Source: Symsagittifera roscoffensis
Lineage: Eukaryota > Xenacoelomorpha > Acoela > Convolutidae
Length of the DNA: 64,000 nucleotides
Assembly (NCBI RefSeq): GCF_963678635.1
Contig: NC_087066.1
Coordinates: 9,390,723 to 9,454,722, forward strand
Direction: 5' to 3'
In this document: positions 45,713-57,379 of the stretch, piece after piece
Numbering within the stretch: position 1 is the stretch's first letter
Layout of the letters: the number at the start of each line of letters is the position of its first letter
Translations under genes and position numbers: made by a program
Notes under the pieces: generated by a model
Database searches by the model: none
What the model was told of the DNA's origin: nothing
What the model saw: the letters and a program-made list of their open reading frames with translations, nothing else

Positions 45713-46139
45713 AACAAAAATGAAAATTTTTTGTGATTGGAAACGACAATGTGTAAAAAGTACCTAAAAGGAAACTTTTTTCCGATTGGATCCATTTGTA
45801 TACAAAAACTTTATAAAAGGAAGTTGAAATTTTATTGGGAACCACTACAATTCATAAAAAAAAATAATTCAGATTGGTGAAATCCACACATTCAGTTGAA
45901 AGTATCGCTCTATCTTATCTAACAATCATTTTTTTTCAACTCAACTACCATCAACTATCCCCTAACTCAGCTCTAAATTTTGTAATTTCAATTTAACTAC
46001 CGTCAAGTAACTCCTCTCTCAACACTAAATCCTTCTTATCAAACTGTATGTTTTAATCAACTTATTGCTCGAAATAATTTTCTCAGTACAAAACAGCAAC
46101 TTTATCTACTCAGTAGAATTCTCGTTTGATCGAGTACAA

Positions 46140-46572
46140 ATTCAAGTTCGAGAAACAATCTCTGAGTATTTTTGGCCCGAATGGACATCCCATTCCAAGT
46201 GTGGCACATGGTGGAGCTGATGCAAAAAGAGTTTAACGAACATCATATGACGCAAGTTCACGTCATAGTGAAATAATTTTGAAGCATGCAAATGAGCAAG
46301 TGTCTGAGCGTGTGGGAATGAACTACCCCGACATTCCTGAGTCTAGAGATGTGGGTCAACCATTCGAGTATTTGTTTTTCCTCGGGAAGAAGGTGGATCT
46401 ATGGAAAACCCAATTACCATCAAAGAGGAGGAGGAGTTCACTGAGCCAAAGTTCCAGTCAGCGAACCAACAAGACAACCACCGACAAACCAGCTTTGCGC
46501 TGCACTGAGAACTTGCAAAATTTTGAAAACAATAATATATGTTTGCTCGACAGCTGTTTGAATGGTATATAA
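46140..46572 (+). CDS. unknown protein with KRRR stretch (unit 4)
   Basis: The open part 46279-46572 reads MKHANEQVSERVGMNYPDIP, then PFEYLFFLGKKVDLWKTQLP, then SKRRRSSLSQSSSQRTNKTT. The Lys/Arg cluster followed by a Ser/Thr-rich tail could be a nuclear localisation or nucleic-acid-binding end. Upstream, IFGPNGHPIPSVAHGGADAK (46,165 on) is in the same frame with one stop between. A relative is at 50,460-50,877 with the core unchanged. No family recognised; by context a gene of the polymerase-bearing element. Confidence 0.45.
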
Positions 46573-47760
46573 TTTGGTTATTGTCCATGAAAAGCTTTTC
46601 AAAAAGTCGTATGATAATAATGCAAAGACTCTTTTTATTCCCTATCCCATACCCAATTTTTTCAAAACTCGCTAGCAAAGTTGCCTATTCCACCTTATAG
46701 TTATGAACGAAAAAATTTATATAGATATATACACAGCCCTAAAAAGATAAGAAGTATGGGGCCAGTAGCGCAGCCAAGGTACACCTTGAACAAGAAAGTG
46801 GTCAACTCCAAGTTGAACTCAGGCAAACTCAGTCTACTGAAAGTGGCTCGTCACTTTAACATTCTGCTACCTTGACCTGATCACTCGACTCAAATACAAT
46901 GCAAGCAAATTATTTCCACAACATGAGCAATTGTTTTTCCTTTCTTTCTGCAAAACGACTACTCCATAATGAGAGCAGTCGTTTATCTTCTCTCTATTTT
47001 TTTAAAATATACTAAAAAAAACTCTAAATTCATCCTTCACAGGAAAAGAATTTAAAGGTTTTAAAACTCTCAAACCGGTGGAGCTAGTTTAAAAGAAAAA
47101 TTTCTATCCAATTTTAATTTTGATAGGTTGTCTCTGTAAAAGATTTAGACTAAACAATTATAATCCATGATTAAATTGTATTGCTGGAACAGTTTAGAGT
47201 TTCAGCCAGAGAATATACTTAATTTTACTTAGCAAAAAGTTGCTCTTCTAAGTTCTACATTTTGATTTTAAGCTTCAAAATAAACCAGTAAACTCTAGAT
47301 TTTTTGAGACTAGGAGGTATTAGAGTATGATTAGAATTAGTTTTCGACTAAAAGTTGCACAAACCTATGCGGCCGAAAAGAATATAACATGACAAAGACT
47401 GTGTTCCTTAGCCGAAATTACTCTATGAGAAAACCACCCTGGAATTAGGCTAACAGTTAAAAGTAAGTCAATTACTGTAGCAGTCGGGCGTGTTGTTGGT
47501 TCTTATGGATGACTCGTTTCTGAATCTTTCTTCAAAATAAGTATCTGGAATCCCCAAATTCTAAGAAGGTGCTAGACTGGGTTCAAATCCACATTTCAAA
47601 CTTATATCAAGCAGACGGAACATCGAGAGGCATATGAGGACTGTTCAAGGTCTACATATACAGAGAGGCGGTTCCAGAGCAGAATTAACGTTTTCTGAAC
47701 CGCAGTTCAAATAAAAAAAAACGTTTATCGTCAAAAAACGGGACTTTTACGAGATCAATT
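46573..47760 (+). repeat. conserved unit block, unit 5
   Basis: From about 46,740 it matches the other unit blocks (GCGCAGCCAAGGTAC, GAGAGCAGTCGTTTATCTTC, TACTGTAGCAGTCGGGCG). It ends in a single remnant of the minisatellite (TTTTGCTAATTGTAATTTCG, about 47,770-47,790). A Pol III B-box-like GGTTCAAATCC at 47580-47590 has no convincing A box, so no tRNA is called. Confidence 0.6.
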
Positions 47761-48480
47761 TTTTTAGATAGTTTTTGCTAATTGTAATTTCGTTCCGAGA
47801 TCTAAAGACTTAGCAAACGATTATTGAAGCGGACAAAAGTAAATAACAGATATTGGAGGTGATCAGGGGGAGGGGTTTTGGTGGTTGCGCAGCTAAACCT
47901 ATGTATTAAGTTACATTATGGATTTCGGGCCAGCCTCGCTATGTATTTGTATTAACATTGGTTATAGAGTCGACAACGTATTAAGATAGGGAATAGACTC
48001 GGTAACGTTTTCACTGTGATGGAAAGAGAATGGTAAGATTGGTAATCGAAGCGCGTTTTCTAATTGTTAAATAGCAATAGTTAATTATGTGTAGAGTGTG
48101 AATTGATGCTTTTTGGTACATGGTAAGTCAATGGTAATTTTTTTTTTTACAAATAACGAATTTTTTTTACAAAAAAAGACGAATTTTTTTTTTAATTTCA
48201 GAACACCATAAGATTTGATTTATTTTGAACTATTTTTAACTTATCAGATGTTCTTAATTTTTAAAACAGTGCTCTATCTAATGAAACTTTGCTGAAACCT
48301 ACTGAAAATTCAAAAAAGTCAATTTTCTGGGAGAAAATTAAATAAATTACATAAAAAAAATAAATCACTGTATTTTAAGTTTTGCGCGATATTCTACCTT
48401 TTAATGTCATAAAACTATTACAAACGACATCACAAATAAAAATACTACACAAAAAAACTATTTCCTCTCAGATCAATCGT
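47761..48480. other. 3' flank of the polymerase fragment, unit 5
   Basis: Contains the minisatellite remnant, the G-rich string GATCAGGGGGAGGGG near 47,870, the GTATTAAGATAGGGAATAGAC landmark near 47,970, and poly-T runs. No gene. Confidence 0.5.
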
Positions 48481-49463
48481 TTTGTATGAATTCCATCATA
48501 ATGAGCTTGTTTTTTTTGGATAAAAATCTCTCAGTCGTTTCTTTGTTTGCACGTATGTGGCCACCATATGATTTACCGTTCCGGATCCTCTGTTATTAGA
48601 GGTAAGGTAAAAAACATAATCGAGTACTCTCCTGTACTTTTCCATGGGACCACCTCCAGAATCTTCTGGAAACCGTTTATTTAATCCTTTGCTGCTAAGT
48701 TTGAACTTATCGGACTTGTTGTCATAGCAGCAGTATGTCTTGCTGCACACACATAGCATTTCTGTACATCTAAAAGTCTCTTTGAAAGCAGCAGCTACTG
48801 TTTATTATGCTTTTCATGCTTACTGCAACTCGTGCGAGGGAAGAAACTTTGCTTTGCATCCGCCTTGAAAAAGTCTCTGCAGTTATTTTCCATCATTTTT
48901 TCCCATGCAGCTCTCTTATCTTGTTGAATACAGTCTTATAAATATTCTTCTGCAAAAGCTAAGAAAAGCGAGCCTGTGTTCATCTCTAACTCTTCAAACT
49001 TGTTCACATCGCAGAATTTGTCGAGGAAGTTTTAGTGGAGATGCAACAGTCTCAGTTTTGCTCAGTTTTGCATACTGCAGTATGAAAAAACCAACAATGA
49101 TGGGTTCTCTGTGTTCAATGGATGATTTCAGCAATTCGACCTGTTATAAGTCTTTCGCAACTCTGTTCAGTCTTTTAAACAGTGGTTCATTGATTGACTT
49201 ATGAGTTTTTATATCATGCAGATATTTGTAATTGTATATCTGGATCTCTTCATTGTATAACTGATATCCATCCGCGGAATTTACCAAAAGTCTCTGCAAA
49301 TTGTTTCTGCTACACTTCCTGACAGAGAGTTTTCATCTTCTTCTCTTCTCGCATAAACCACTGATTGAATGAAATTACTGAAACATTTTTGTGCAATATA
49401 ACGAACAAAACGTTAAACTTTGGTGCACTGCAAGCCAAATTTCAAATAGAACAGAAGAGTTAT
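48480..49463 (-). pseudogene. family B DNA polymerase, C-terminal fragment (unit 5)
   Basis: Frame 48759-48496 reads MLCVCSKTYCCYDNKSDKFK and continues to QTKKRLRDFYPKKTSSL. Motif C reads NTGS near 48,970, as in units 3 and 4. The same internal deletion ends at TTATCAGAACTCCGCAG near 49,463, so units 3, 4 and 5 descend from one deleted ancestor. Confidence 0.7.
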
Positions 49464-49519
49464 CAGAACTCCGCAGTTTCTAGACAAAAATTTGGATAAG
49501 AAATAATCGTTATTTGAAA

Positions 49520-49960
49520 AATGTCAATCAAAAAATCTTCGAATTTCCTCGGGTTACTCTACAAGAAAAAAAATGTTCGGTGTTATTTGCTTATTGATGA
49601 AATAGATGTAGATTCTTAGTTTTTTTCCTAATTTTTAAGACGTTTGCTCTGCGACTATTGAAAAGTTTATTTAGGGAAATAGATTTCCCGAGATTTGATT
49701 TGAAAAATTCATCAGTTTCGAGCTATTCTCTCAAACCTACATCAAAATAAAAAAAAAATGACTATCTACTTGGAGCAATATCTCATGGATTACATACAAA
49801 AACTTAAATAAATTGATGAACAAGATTTTGGAAATGAAACTTCTTATTTTCTTTCTTTTGTCAATTAAGTCCGCAATGTTTCTTATTTTTACAGCAAACA
49901 ATTTTTGGTATTTTTTTTGCGATTGTTTTTGTGTGTTTTTTCAACTTAATTGGATGACTT
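49520..49960 (+). pseudogene. small gene with hydrophobic end, decayed (unit 5)
   Basis: Homologous to 45,000-45,712 but missing the middle part: sequence around 49,675 jumps from TTTAGGGAAA to TAGATTTCCCGAG, losing the putative intron and the CQNSPAKC segment. No frame survives. Confidence 0.35.
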
Positions 49961-50459
49961 GAGTCCACAAGTTGAAAAACTTTTGTTCGATTGGATACGA
50001 CAATTAGAACAAAAATGAAAGTTTTTTGTGATTGTTAACGACAATGTGCAGAAAGTACCTAAAAGGGAACTTTATTTCCGTTTGGACCCATTTGTATAAA
50101 AGAACTCCAAAAAAGGAAGTTGAAATCTGATTGGGAACGACAACAATTCAAAAAATTTAAATAAATTCAGATTGGTTAAATCCACACAATCAAGTTGAAG
50201 GTATCCCTCTATCTTATCTAAAAATCATTTTTTTTTTCAATTTAACTACCATCCAGTATCCCCTCTCTCAGCTCTAAATACTTTAGTTTCAACTGAACTA
50301 CCGTCAAGTAACTCCTCTCAACACTATATTCTTCTTATCAACCTGTATACTCTAATCAGCTTATTGCTCAAAATAATTTTCTCAGTACAAAACAGCAACT
50401 TTATGTACTCAGTAGAATTTTCGTTTGATCGAGTGCAAATTCAAATTCGAGAAACAATC
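49961..50459. other. flank between small genes, no gene
   Basis: Diverged copy of 45,712-46,140. Nothing recognisable. Confidence 0.45.
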
Positions 50460-50877
50460 TCTGAAATACATTTGGCCCGAATGTACATCCCAATCCAAGT
50501 GTGGCACCGGTGGAGCTGATGCAAAGAGATTTTAAGGAACATCATATGACGCAAGTTCGCATCACAGCGAAATATATTGGAAGCATGCAAATGAGCAATT
50601 GTCTGAGCATGTGGAAATGAACTACCCCGAGATTGCTGATTCTACATGTGTGGCTCAACCATTCGAGTATTTATTTTTCCTCGGGAAGAAGGTGGATTTG
50701 TGGAAAACTCAATTACCATCAAAGAGGAGGAGGGGTTCACTGAGCCAAAGTTCAAGTCGGCGAACCAACAAGACAACCACCGACGAACCTGCTGGGCGCT
50801 CCATTGAGAACTTGCAAAAAATTGAAAACTCAGCTGCTCGATTTGGTAATAAATTGGTTACGATAATATTTCAATAA
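50460..50877 (+). CDS. unknown protein with KRRR stretch (unit 5)
   Basis: Open frame 50599-50877: MSEHVEMNYPEIADSTCVAQ, PFEYLFFLGKKVDLWKTQLP, SKRRRGSLSQSSSRRTNKTT. The same frame extends upstream through KCGTGGADAKRF and SYDASSHHSEIYWKHANEQL with one stop. Compared with unit 4 the core is identical while the tail differs. That is weak evidence of constraint, though shared recent ancestry is also possible. No family recognised. Confidence 0.45.
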
Positions 50878-52040
50878 TTGGTAATTAAACTGGTTATTCT
50901 CCAAGCAAAAAAGTTTTGTATCTTAGAAAATTCGAAGATTTTCAAAAAGTCGTATGATAATATTGCAAAGACTCTTTTTATTCCCTACAACATACCCAAG
51001 TTTGTCAAAAGTCGTCAGCCAAGTTCCCTATTCCACCTTATAGTTATGAAAAAATAAATACAGATAGATATATACTTATAAATCCAAGTTGAACTCAGGC
51101 AAACTCAGTCTACCAAAATTGGCTCGTCACTTTAACAATCTGCTACCTTGACCTGATCACTCGACTCAGATACGATGCAAGCAAATTATTTCCACAGCAT
51201 GAGCAATTGTTTTTCTTTTCTTTCTGCAAAACGACTAACTCCATAATGAGAGCAGTCGTTTATCTTCTCTCTATTTTTTTAAATGTACTCGAAAAAAACT
51301 CTAAACTCATCCTTCACAGAAAAAGAATTTAAAGGTTTTAAAACTCTCTAATCGGTGGAGCTAATTTAAAACAAAGATTTATATCCAATCATAATTTTGA
51401 TAGGTTGTTCCTGTAAAATACTTACACTATCCAATCATAATGCATGACTAAATTGTTTTGCTGGAACTATTTAGAGTTTCAGCCAGAGAAGAACTAATTT
51501 TATTTAGCAAACAGTTGCTCTTCTAAATTCTACTTTTTGATTTTGAGCTTCAAAATAAAGTCAGTATACTCTAGATCTTTTGAGACTAGGAGGTAATATA
51601 GTATGACTAGAGTTGATATTCGACTAAAACTTGCACAAACCTATGCGGCCGAAAATAATATAACATGACGAAAAGACTGTGTTCCTTATCCGAAATTACT
51701 CTATGAGAAAGCCACCCTGGACTTAAGCTCACAGTTAAAAGTATGTCAATTACTGTAGCAGTCGGGCTTGTGGTTGGCTCTTATGGATGAATCGTTTCTG
51801 AATCTTTCTTCAAAATGAGTATCTAGAATCCCCAAATTCTAATAAGGTGCTAGACTGGGTTCAAATCCACATTTCAAACTTATATCAAGCAGACGGAACA
51901 TCGAGAGGCATATGAGGACTGTTCAAGGTCTACATATACAGAGAGGTAGTTCCAGAGCAGAATTAACGTTTTCTGAACCGCAGTTCAAACAAAAAAAAAC
52001 GATTATCGTCAAAAAACGGGACTTTTACGAGATCGTTTTT
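50878..52040 (+). repeat. conserved unit block, unit 6
   Basis: From about 51,070 it matches the unit 5 block, with ACTCTAGATCTTTTGAGACT near 51,570 and TACTGTAGCAGTCGGGCT near 51,755. Short stretch 50,878-51,070 is AT-rich without a gene. Confidence 0.6.
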
Positions 52041-52764
52041 TTTAGATAGTTTTTGCTAATTGTAATTTCGTTCCGAGATCTAAACATTTAGCAAACGATT
52101 ATTGAAGCGGACAAAAGTAAATAATAGATATTAGAGGTGATCAGGGGAGGGGTTTTGGTGGTTGCGCGGCTAACCCAATGTATTAAGTTACATTATGGAT
52201 TTCGGGCCAGCCTCGCTATGTATTCGTATTAACATTGGATATAGAGTCTACAACGTATTAAGATAGGGAAAAGACTTGGTAAGGTTTCAGTGTGATGGAA
52301 AGAGAATGGTAAGAAAAATAGTATTCGTGCGTTTTTTCTAATTGTTAAATAGCAATAGTTAATAACGTGTAGAATGTAGATTGATGTTTTTTGATACTTG
52401 GTAAGTCATTGGTAAGACTTTCAGAAAAAGAGTTTTTTTTACAAAAAAAAAGATGAAATTTTCTTTGAAAATTTCAGAACATCATAAGATTCTATTTTTT
52501 TCGACCTCTACCTAATTTATTAGATGTTCTTATTTTTTAAAACAGTGCTCTATCTACCTGAAACTTTGGTGAGACCTACTGAAAATTCAAAAAAAGGCAA
52601 AAGTTCAAAAAAAGGCAAATTAAAAAAAAATACATAGAAAACATATAAATCAGTGCATTGTTTTTTAAATTTACCGCAATATTCTACCTTTCAATATCCT
52701 AAAAGTAAAATCATACGACATCATAAATAAAATTACTACACAAAAATATTTCCTATTAGATCAA
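52041..52764. other. 3' flank of the polymerase gene, unit 6
   Basis: Minisatellite remnant (TTTTGCTAATTGTAATTTCG near 52,048), G-rich string near 52,140, then GTCTACAACGTATTAAGATAGGG at about 52,247, which is where the next duplication (58,283) starts. No gene. Confidence 0.55.
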
Positions 52765-55700
52765 TCAATTTGTATGAATTCCATCATACTGAGCTTGTCT
52801 TTTCGAAAAAAAATCTCTAAGTCCTTTCTTTGTTTGCACGTATGTGGCCACCGTATGATATACAATTCCGAATCCTCTGTTAGTGAATGTAACGTTATCT
52901 GCATAATCGAATATTCTGCTGTACTTTGTCCTGGTACCTTCTCCATAATCCTCCAGTAACCGTTTATTTAATGCTTTGCTGCCAAACTTAAACCTATCGG
53001 ACTTGTTTTCATAGCAGCAATATGTCTTGCTATACAAACATACCATTTCTGTACATCTAAAACTTTCTTCAAAAAATAGCTCCTGTTTAGCATGCTCTTT
53101 ATGCGTACTGCAACCCGAGCGAGAAAATTTGTTATGTTTTGCAATCGCCTTGAAAAAGTCTCTGCAGTCAATTTCCCTCATTTATTCCCAAGCAGCTCTC
53201 TTATCTGGTTGAATACAGTCTTATAAGTATTCTTCTGTAAAACCTAAGTAAACCGAGTCTGTGTCCATCTTTAACTCTTCAAAATTGTTCACATCGCCGA
53301 ATATGTCGAGGAAGTTGTAGTGGAGCTCCAAGATTCAACAAGGAGCAGTATGAAAAATTCAACAAGGATGGTTTCTCTGTGTTCAATGGATGATTTCAGC
53401 AATTCGACCAAAATAAGTCTTTTGCAGCTGTAATCAGTCTTTTAAACTGGTTCCTTGATTGCCTGAAAAGTTTTTCATCATTCATGTTTTTGTGATTGTA
53501 TGTCTGGATTTCTACATGATATGACATCCATCCTCGGATTTACCCAACTCATTGTTTCTGCTACTTTTCCTGATTGATGGTTTTCATCTTCTTCTTTTTT
53601 CACATCAACCACTGATTGAATGAACTTATTGAAAGATTTTCCGGGACTATACTGCACAAAACGTTAATATTTGGTGCACTGAAAGCCAAGTTTCAATTAA
53701 AAGTTGAACAGAGGAATTATAACATTTGCATTTTCTAGCTTAAAACTAGATATCAGCATTCTCGGAGGATGTTTTCACATTTTGTTCTCGATTGCATAGT
53801 GTTTCATGTAGTCTCCAAAATTTCATGTAGTCTCCAACTTCGGTGTTTTTGAAAAAAAGGGGAAAGTTATCAGGAACAACAAAAGGGTACTGAACATAGC
53901 CAAAAAGAGACCCATCTTTTATTTTTGCTAAAAGGGAGTCTTTTAAAAGGGATGAAGTGTAGGGAACGAGGGTTTTGACGTAATTTTTGATCTTTTCATC
54001 GGTTTGGAAAGTTTTCCACCACACACCATTTCTTCAACTTTGTATCCTTTTTTCTTTGTGTCTTCTCGTTTCATATCGTCCGTCTCTCTGCTCTTAGCAC
54101 CTCGCTTAAAGTCCTGATTTTTTAACCAGAGTTGAGCTTCTTAACAAGAAAAGAAGTAGTAGTAAAATCCCATTGCTTCGAACACTGTTTTACAGTAATC
54201 ACAGTAACCGTCCACATTAAAACAGTCAATTTTATTCTGTTTTCCAGATGTGAAAAAGCTCTCATATTTGACAAATTGAGTAAGGGTGAAGCTGGCTTGC
54301 ATCAACTCCAACGATCGATTTACGCATAATTGATGAATTTCTGATGAATGTCTCATCAACTACAGCTTTTCGATTGAAAACAATTGAAGGTTCATCGGTC
54401 ATGTCTTCTCGAAGTTCTTCACAAAAATCATCATCGCTTTTGCAAATTGGATAAATCTTGTAATTTGTAGATTTGCGTGAACATAAACTTGCTAGATTTG
54501 GAAGAATACTTTGAAGTTTCAACATGTCTATCCAATTATTATGATAAAAATGAATCAATTTTGCATTGCATCCAGGGTTATAACTACATTCTTAATACTG
54601 TACCGCTACAAAAAGTCATAGAACTTAGTCTTTCAGTTTTTCTTTCAAGTCACTTGTAGATAATTGTAATTATCCAAGCAAGATGAAAACACAGACTTGA
54701 TTTGAAGCTGTTTGTGTGCTTGTTGTACGTCAAGCCCACTTTTTCTCAGCTTCTCATAATCAATGAAGTACTTGTCAAGAGGATTGTTGTTTCAAAGTTT
54801 ACTGAAAAAGGCTTCATCCGGTGGCAGTGCGGGAAAATTAGATTTGTGTGGGATTCCATACTACTCATACGGAAACAATTATTTAGTTTCGCTTGCTTTA
54901 TAGGTTCTGAGAAATGAGTCCGGAGCAGAAACTTCATTATGCGGAGAGTTTGTACATCTCCAAATTTGAAGGAAATCAAATCGTTTCCTTTTTTGATGAC
55001 TGATGTTTCTTGTTCTTCATCGCGGATCAAATAGGGAATTAGTTAGGACTTGATCGAAATCTGATAATGTCCACCACTATTGAATCCAAAAGCTGGTAAA
55101 GTAATTTCATATCTCTCCTGATGTTGTTTCAAATCGATGAGTTGATTCTTCTGATTTCGCAAGAATTGTGTTGACATATCTACTTCTTCCGAATCTTTAA
55201 TGCATTAGTCTTCATACCCAAATTCGTTACTTGAATAATTTTTATCTCGTTCGAGTAGCTGATCAAGCATACTTTTTATTCTTTCAATGTCAGCCACTTC
55301 AAAAATTTGAAATCTTTTTCTGATCTCTAGCGTCTTCTGTTCAGCCAACAGCTCGAGGTTGGTTACAAAATCAAAAATTGAGTTCTGTGGATCCTTGTTG
55401 TACAAAGAGATGTGTTCATCAATCAAAATTAAAGATATAGAGACTGAAATTGGGAAATGTTTTCCTACCCAGCTTGTAGTTTGTGTCTCTTTCAGTTCCT
55501 CTGTAGGAACTCAAATCGACTCAAAATCGAAAATTGCTTGGTTTTTAAAAAGTTTGTTATCATCAGAAACTGGAAGATTTGATCCTTATAGCTTTTGAAA
55601 CGAAGCTCATACACGTTCTTTGGGTAAATATTTCTCACTCGACCCTTGGATCTCAGAAGATGTTTGTTGAGAAATCGGATCTTTTGAAGAAAGTGTCACA

Positions 55701-56877
55701 ACCAGGACACCGGAAACATTTAAAGAACTATCTATATCATTTTAATGAATAGTATGGTTGTTAAATTTAAGTAGTTTGACTGTTTTATCAAATCTATCAA
55801 TACTTGGTTGAGATCGTTTTTCTACAAATTCCTCTTCTGGAATATCAAAATCTTATCTAAAGCTGTTTCTTTGCCCAATTTCCTCGACAACATGTAAATT
55901 TTCTGTTGAAACTCCACGAAAAGATTAACGATCACGACCAGACTTTGGTTTAAAGTATGTTAAGCAGCTAGAAGTGAGAGAGTCGAGATCATTTCGTCGG
56001 TTAATGTGCATGGCCATTGCGCGGAAAAGATACAGATGCTCTTTGTATGGTTCCTTCTCTTTCTTAGATAAAAGACAGCTAACAGAATGGTTTTTTGGTA
56101 GAGGCTCGAATTAGACAGAGTCAGGACATCCCATTGGGTTGTTTTTAAGCGAAGCAGCAAAAAAGTGTAACGATAGTATTCAACTTGAATCTCCATTTTG
56201 TGTTTTGACGTTCTTGGTTGCATTGCTGCACAACATAAAATTTTTCTAATTTTCGTTGAATTTATACCAATTCTGCTTTAGTATATAGCAAACGGGATTT
56301 TACAATCAACGTTTTGTTTTCAAGGGTGTTGAAATATCTCTATTCACTAGTCTCAATTTTTTGAAGAACAAACCGCAATGTTGATTTTTGCGGCAAAATC
56401 GAGCTTGTTGAATCGAGCTTCAATTTTCTAGTTGACTAATTTAGTATTTAATTTGAACATTTGGAGAATAAATACCTTTATCTCCCATTTTCCATCTCCG
56501 TATCTACTAGGTAATGTTGACAAGCATTAAGTTCCTCTTTAATTTTTTCACCATCCTCCCCTTCTTCCTCCACAATACTGTTCAACTCAGCAACCGTATC
56601 ACTAGGCTTCTGTTGCTTAGCACCATGTTCTTGGAGAGAGTAGAAACTTGAGAACTCTTGTTTGCAAATAGGACAAACGTTAAGTTTATTCGAACTTGGT
56701 TGAGCATGCATCTTCGCAACAAGATGATTCATCTCTTCCTTCTTCTTGGACAAAGTTACAATTAGGACACTTATGTTCATCTTTGTTTTCACATCTCTTT
56801 CGATGTATCGCAGCATCAGATCTCTTGTATTCAACTTTCTCGCACATAACTTTCCTACTTCGGTTTAGAGCAGGCAT
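52765..56877 (-). pseudogene. Polinton/adintovirus-like family B DNA polymerase, near full length (unit 6)
   Basis: About 4.1 kb. In order from 56,877: a start MPALNRSRKVMCEKVEYKRS with Cys/His pairs and CPNC; a C2H2-like finger CPICKQEFSSFYSLQEH near 56,640; a third finger CPGCDTFF near 55,700; an exonuclease-like segment FGDVQTLRIMKFLLR (about 54,960); motif A DASQLHPYS at 54303-54277; VDGYCDYCKTVF near 54,200; SLFGYVQYPFVVPDNFP near 53,900; motif C DTDS at 53265-53254 (intact); and a C-terminal part CLYSKTYCCYENKSDRFKFG ending DGIHTN at 52,765. These are marks of DNA polymerases of Polinton-like elements, which copy the element's genome by protein priming. More than ten frame breaks make it a pseudogene, though both catalytic acid motifs are kept. 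Confidence 0.75.
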
Positions 56878-56999
56878 TATCTAAAAAATAGAAGAAAAGA
56901 AAACGTGTACTTAAGAAATGTTTCAAATTTGAAAACTTAAAGTACCAATTGATTAAAAAAAAACGTACTATTTTCATTTCGCGAAGTATTGAATTGCAA

Positions 57000-57343
57000 A
57001 ATTTGAAGTAAATGACGTCTTTATACTAACAATGACGTCCTTGCCTACGCATTTATCTTTTTTTGGTCATGATGTCATTCTTTGAATAGAAGGGACGTCT
57101 TCGCCTAGGCAATTTTTTTTAGTCGTGGCTTCATTCTTTGAAAAGAAGTGACGTCTTTTCCCATGCAAATTTCAATTTTCGGTAATGCGTCATTCTAAAT
57201 AGAAGGGACGTCACCACCCACTCAATTTTCCTTTTATGGTAACTACGTCTTTCTTTATTTTGAAAAGACGTGTCACCACCCACGCAACTTTATAATTATG
57301 AAGGAAGTTCTAGAGTTTTCATTAAAAAAAATCAACCAATCAG
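57000..57343. promoter_or_regulatory. TGACGTCA-like repeat array upstream of the unit 6 polymerase
   Basis: Five to six imperfect repeats with one-base variants of the octamer (TGACGTCT, TGACGTCC, GGACGTCA) and the companion ACGCAATTTT; no perfect octamer. One AACCAATCAG at 57334-57343, followed at once by AACTCCGCAGTTTCTAGAC, where unit 1 and 2 modules instead carry AACTTGA. It lies just upstream of the polymerase start on the minus strand. Confidence 0.5.
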
Positions 57344-57379
57344 AACTCCGCAGTTTCTAGACAAAAATTTGAATGAAAT

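Larger units (their letters stand above)
41879..46285. repeat. 4.4-kb tandem duplication, copy 2
   Basis: Near-identical to 37,520-41,878. The left edge is GATATAAAGTCTGGAGCC inside the conserved block, and the right edge runs on into the KRRR-protein gene that copy 1 lacks. At the junction only a few bases are shared (ATG/GAT), which fits microhomology or unequal exchange. Confidence 0.9.

Noticed and set aside
47470-47600. tRNA or tRNA-derived SINE, from GGTTCAAATCC at 47580-47590 and again at 51858-51868
   Set aside because: Only a B-box-like string is present. I find no matching A box, no acceptor stem pairing and no cloverleaf, and in other units the string is changed (GGGCTCAAATCC).
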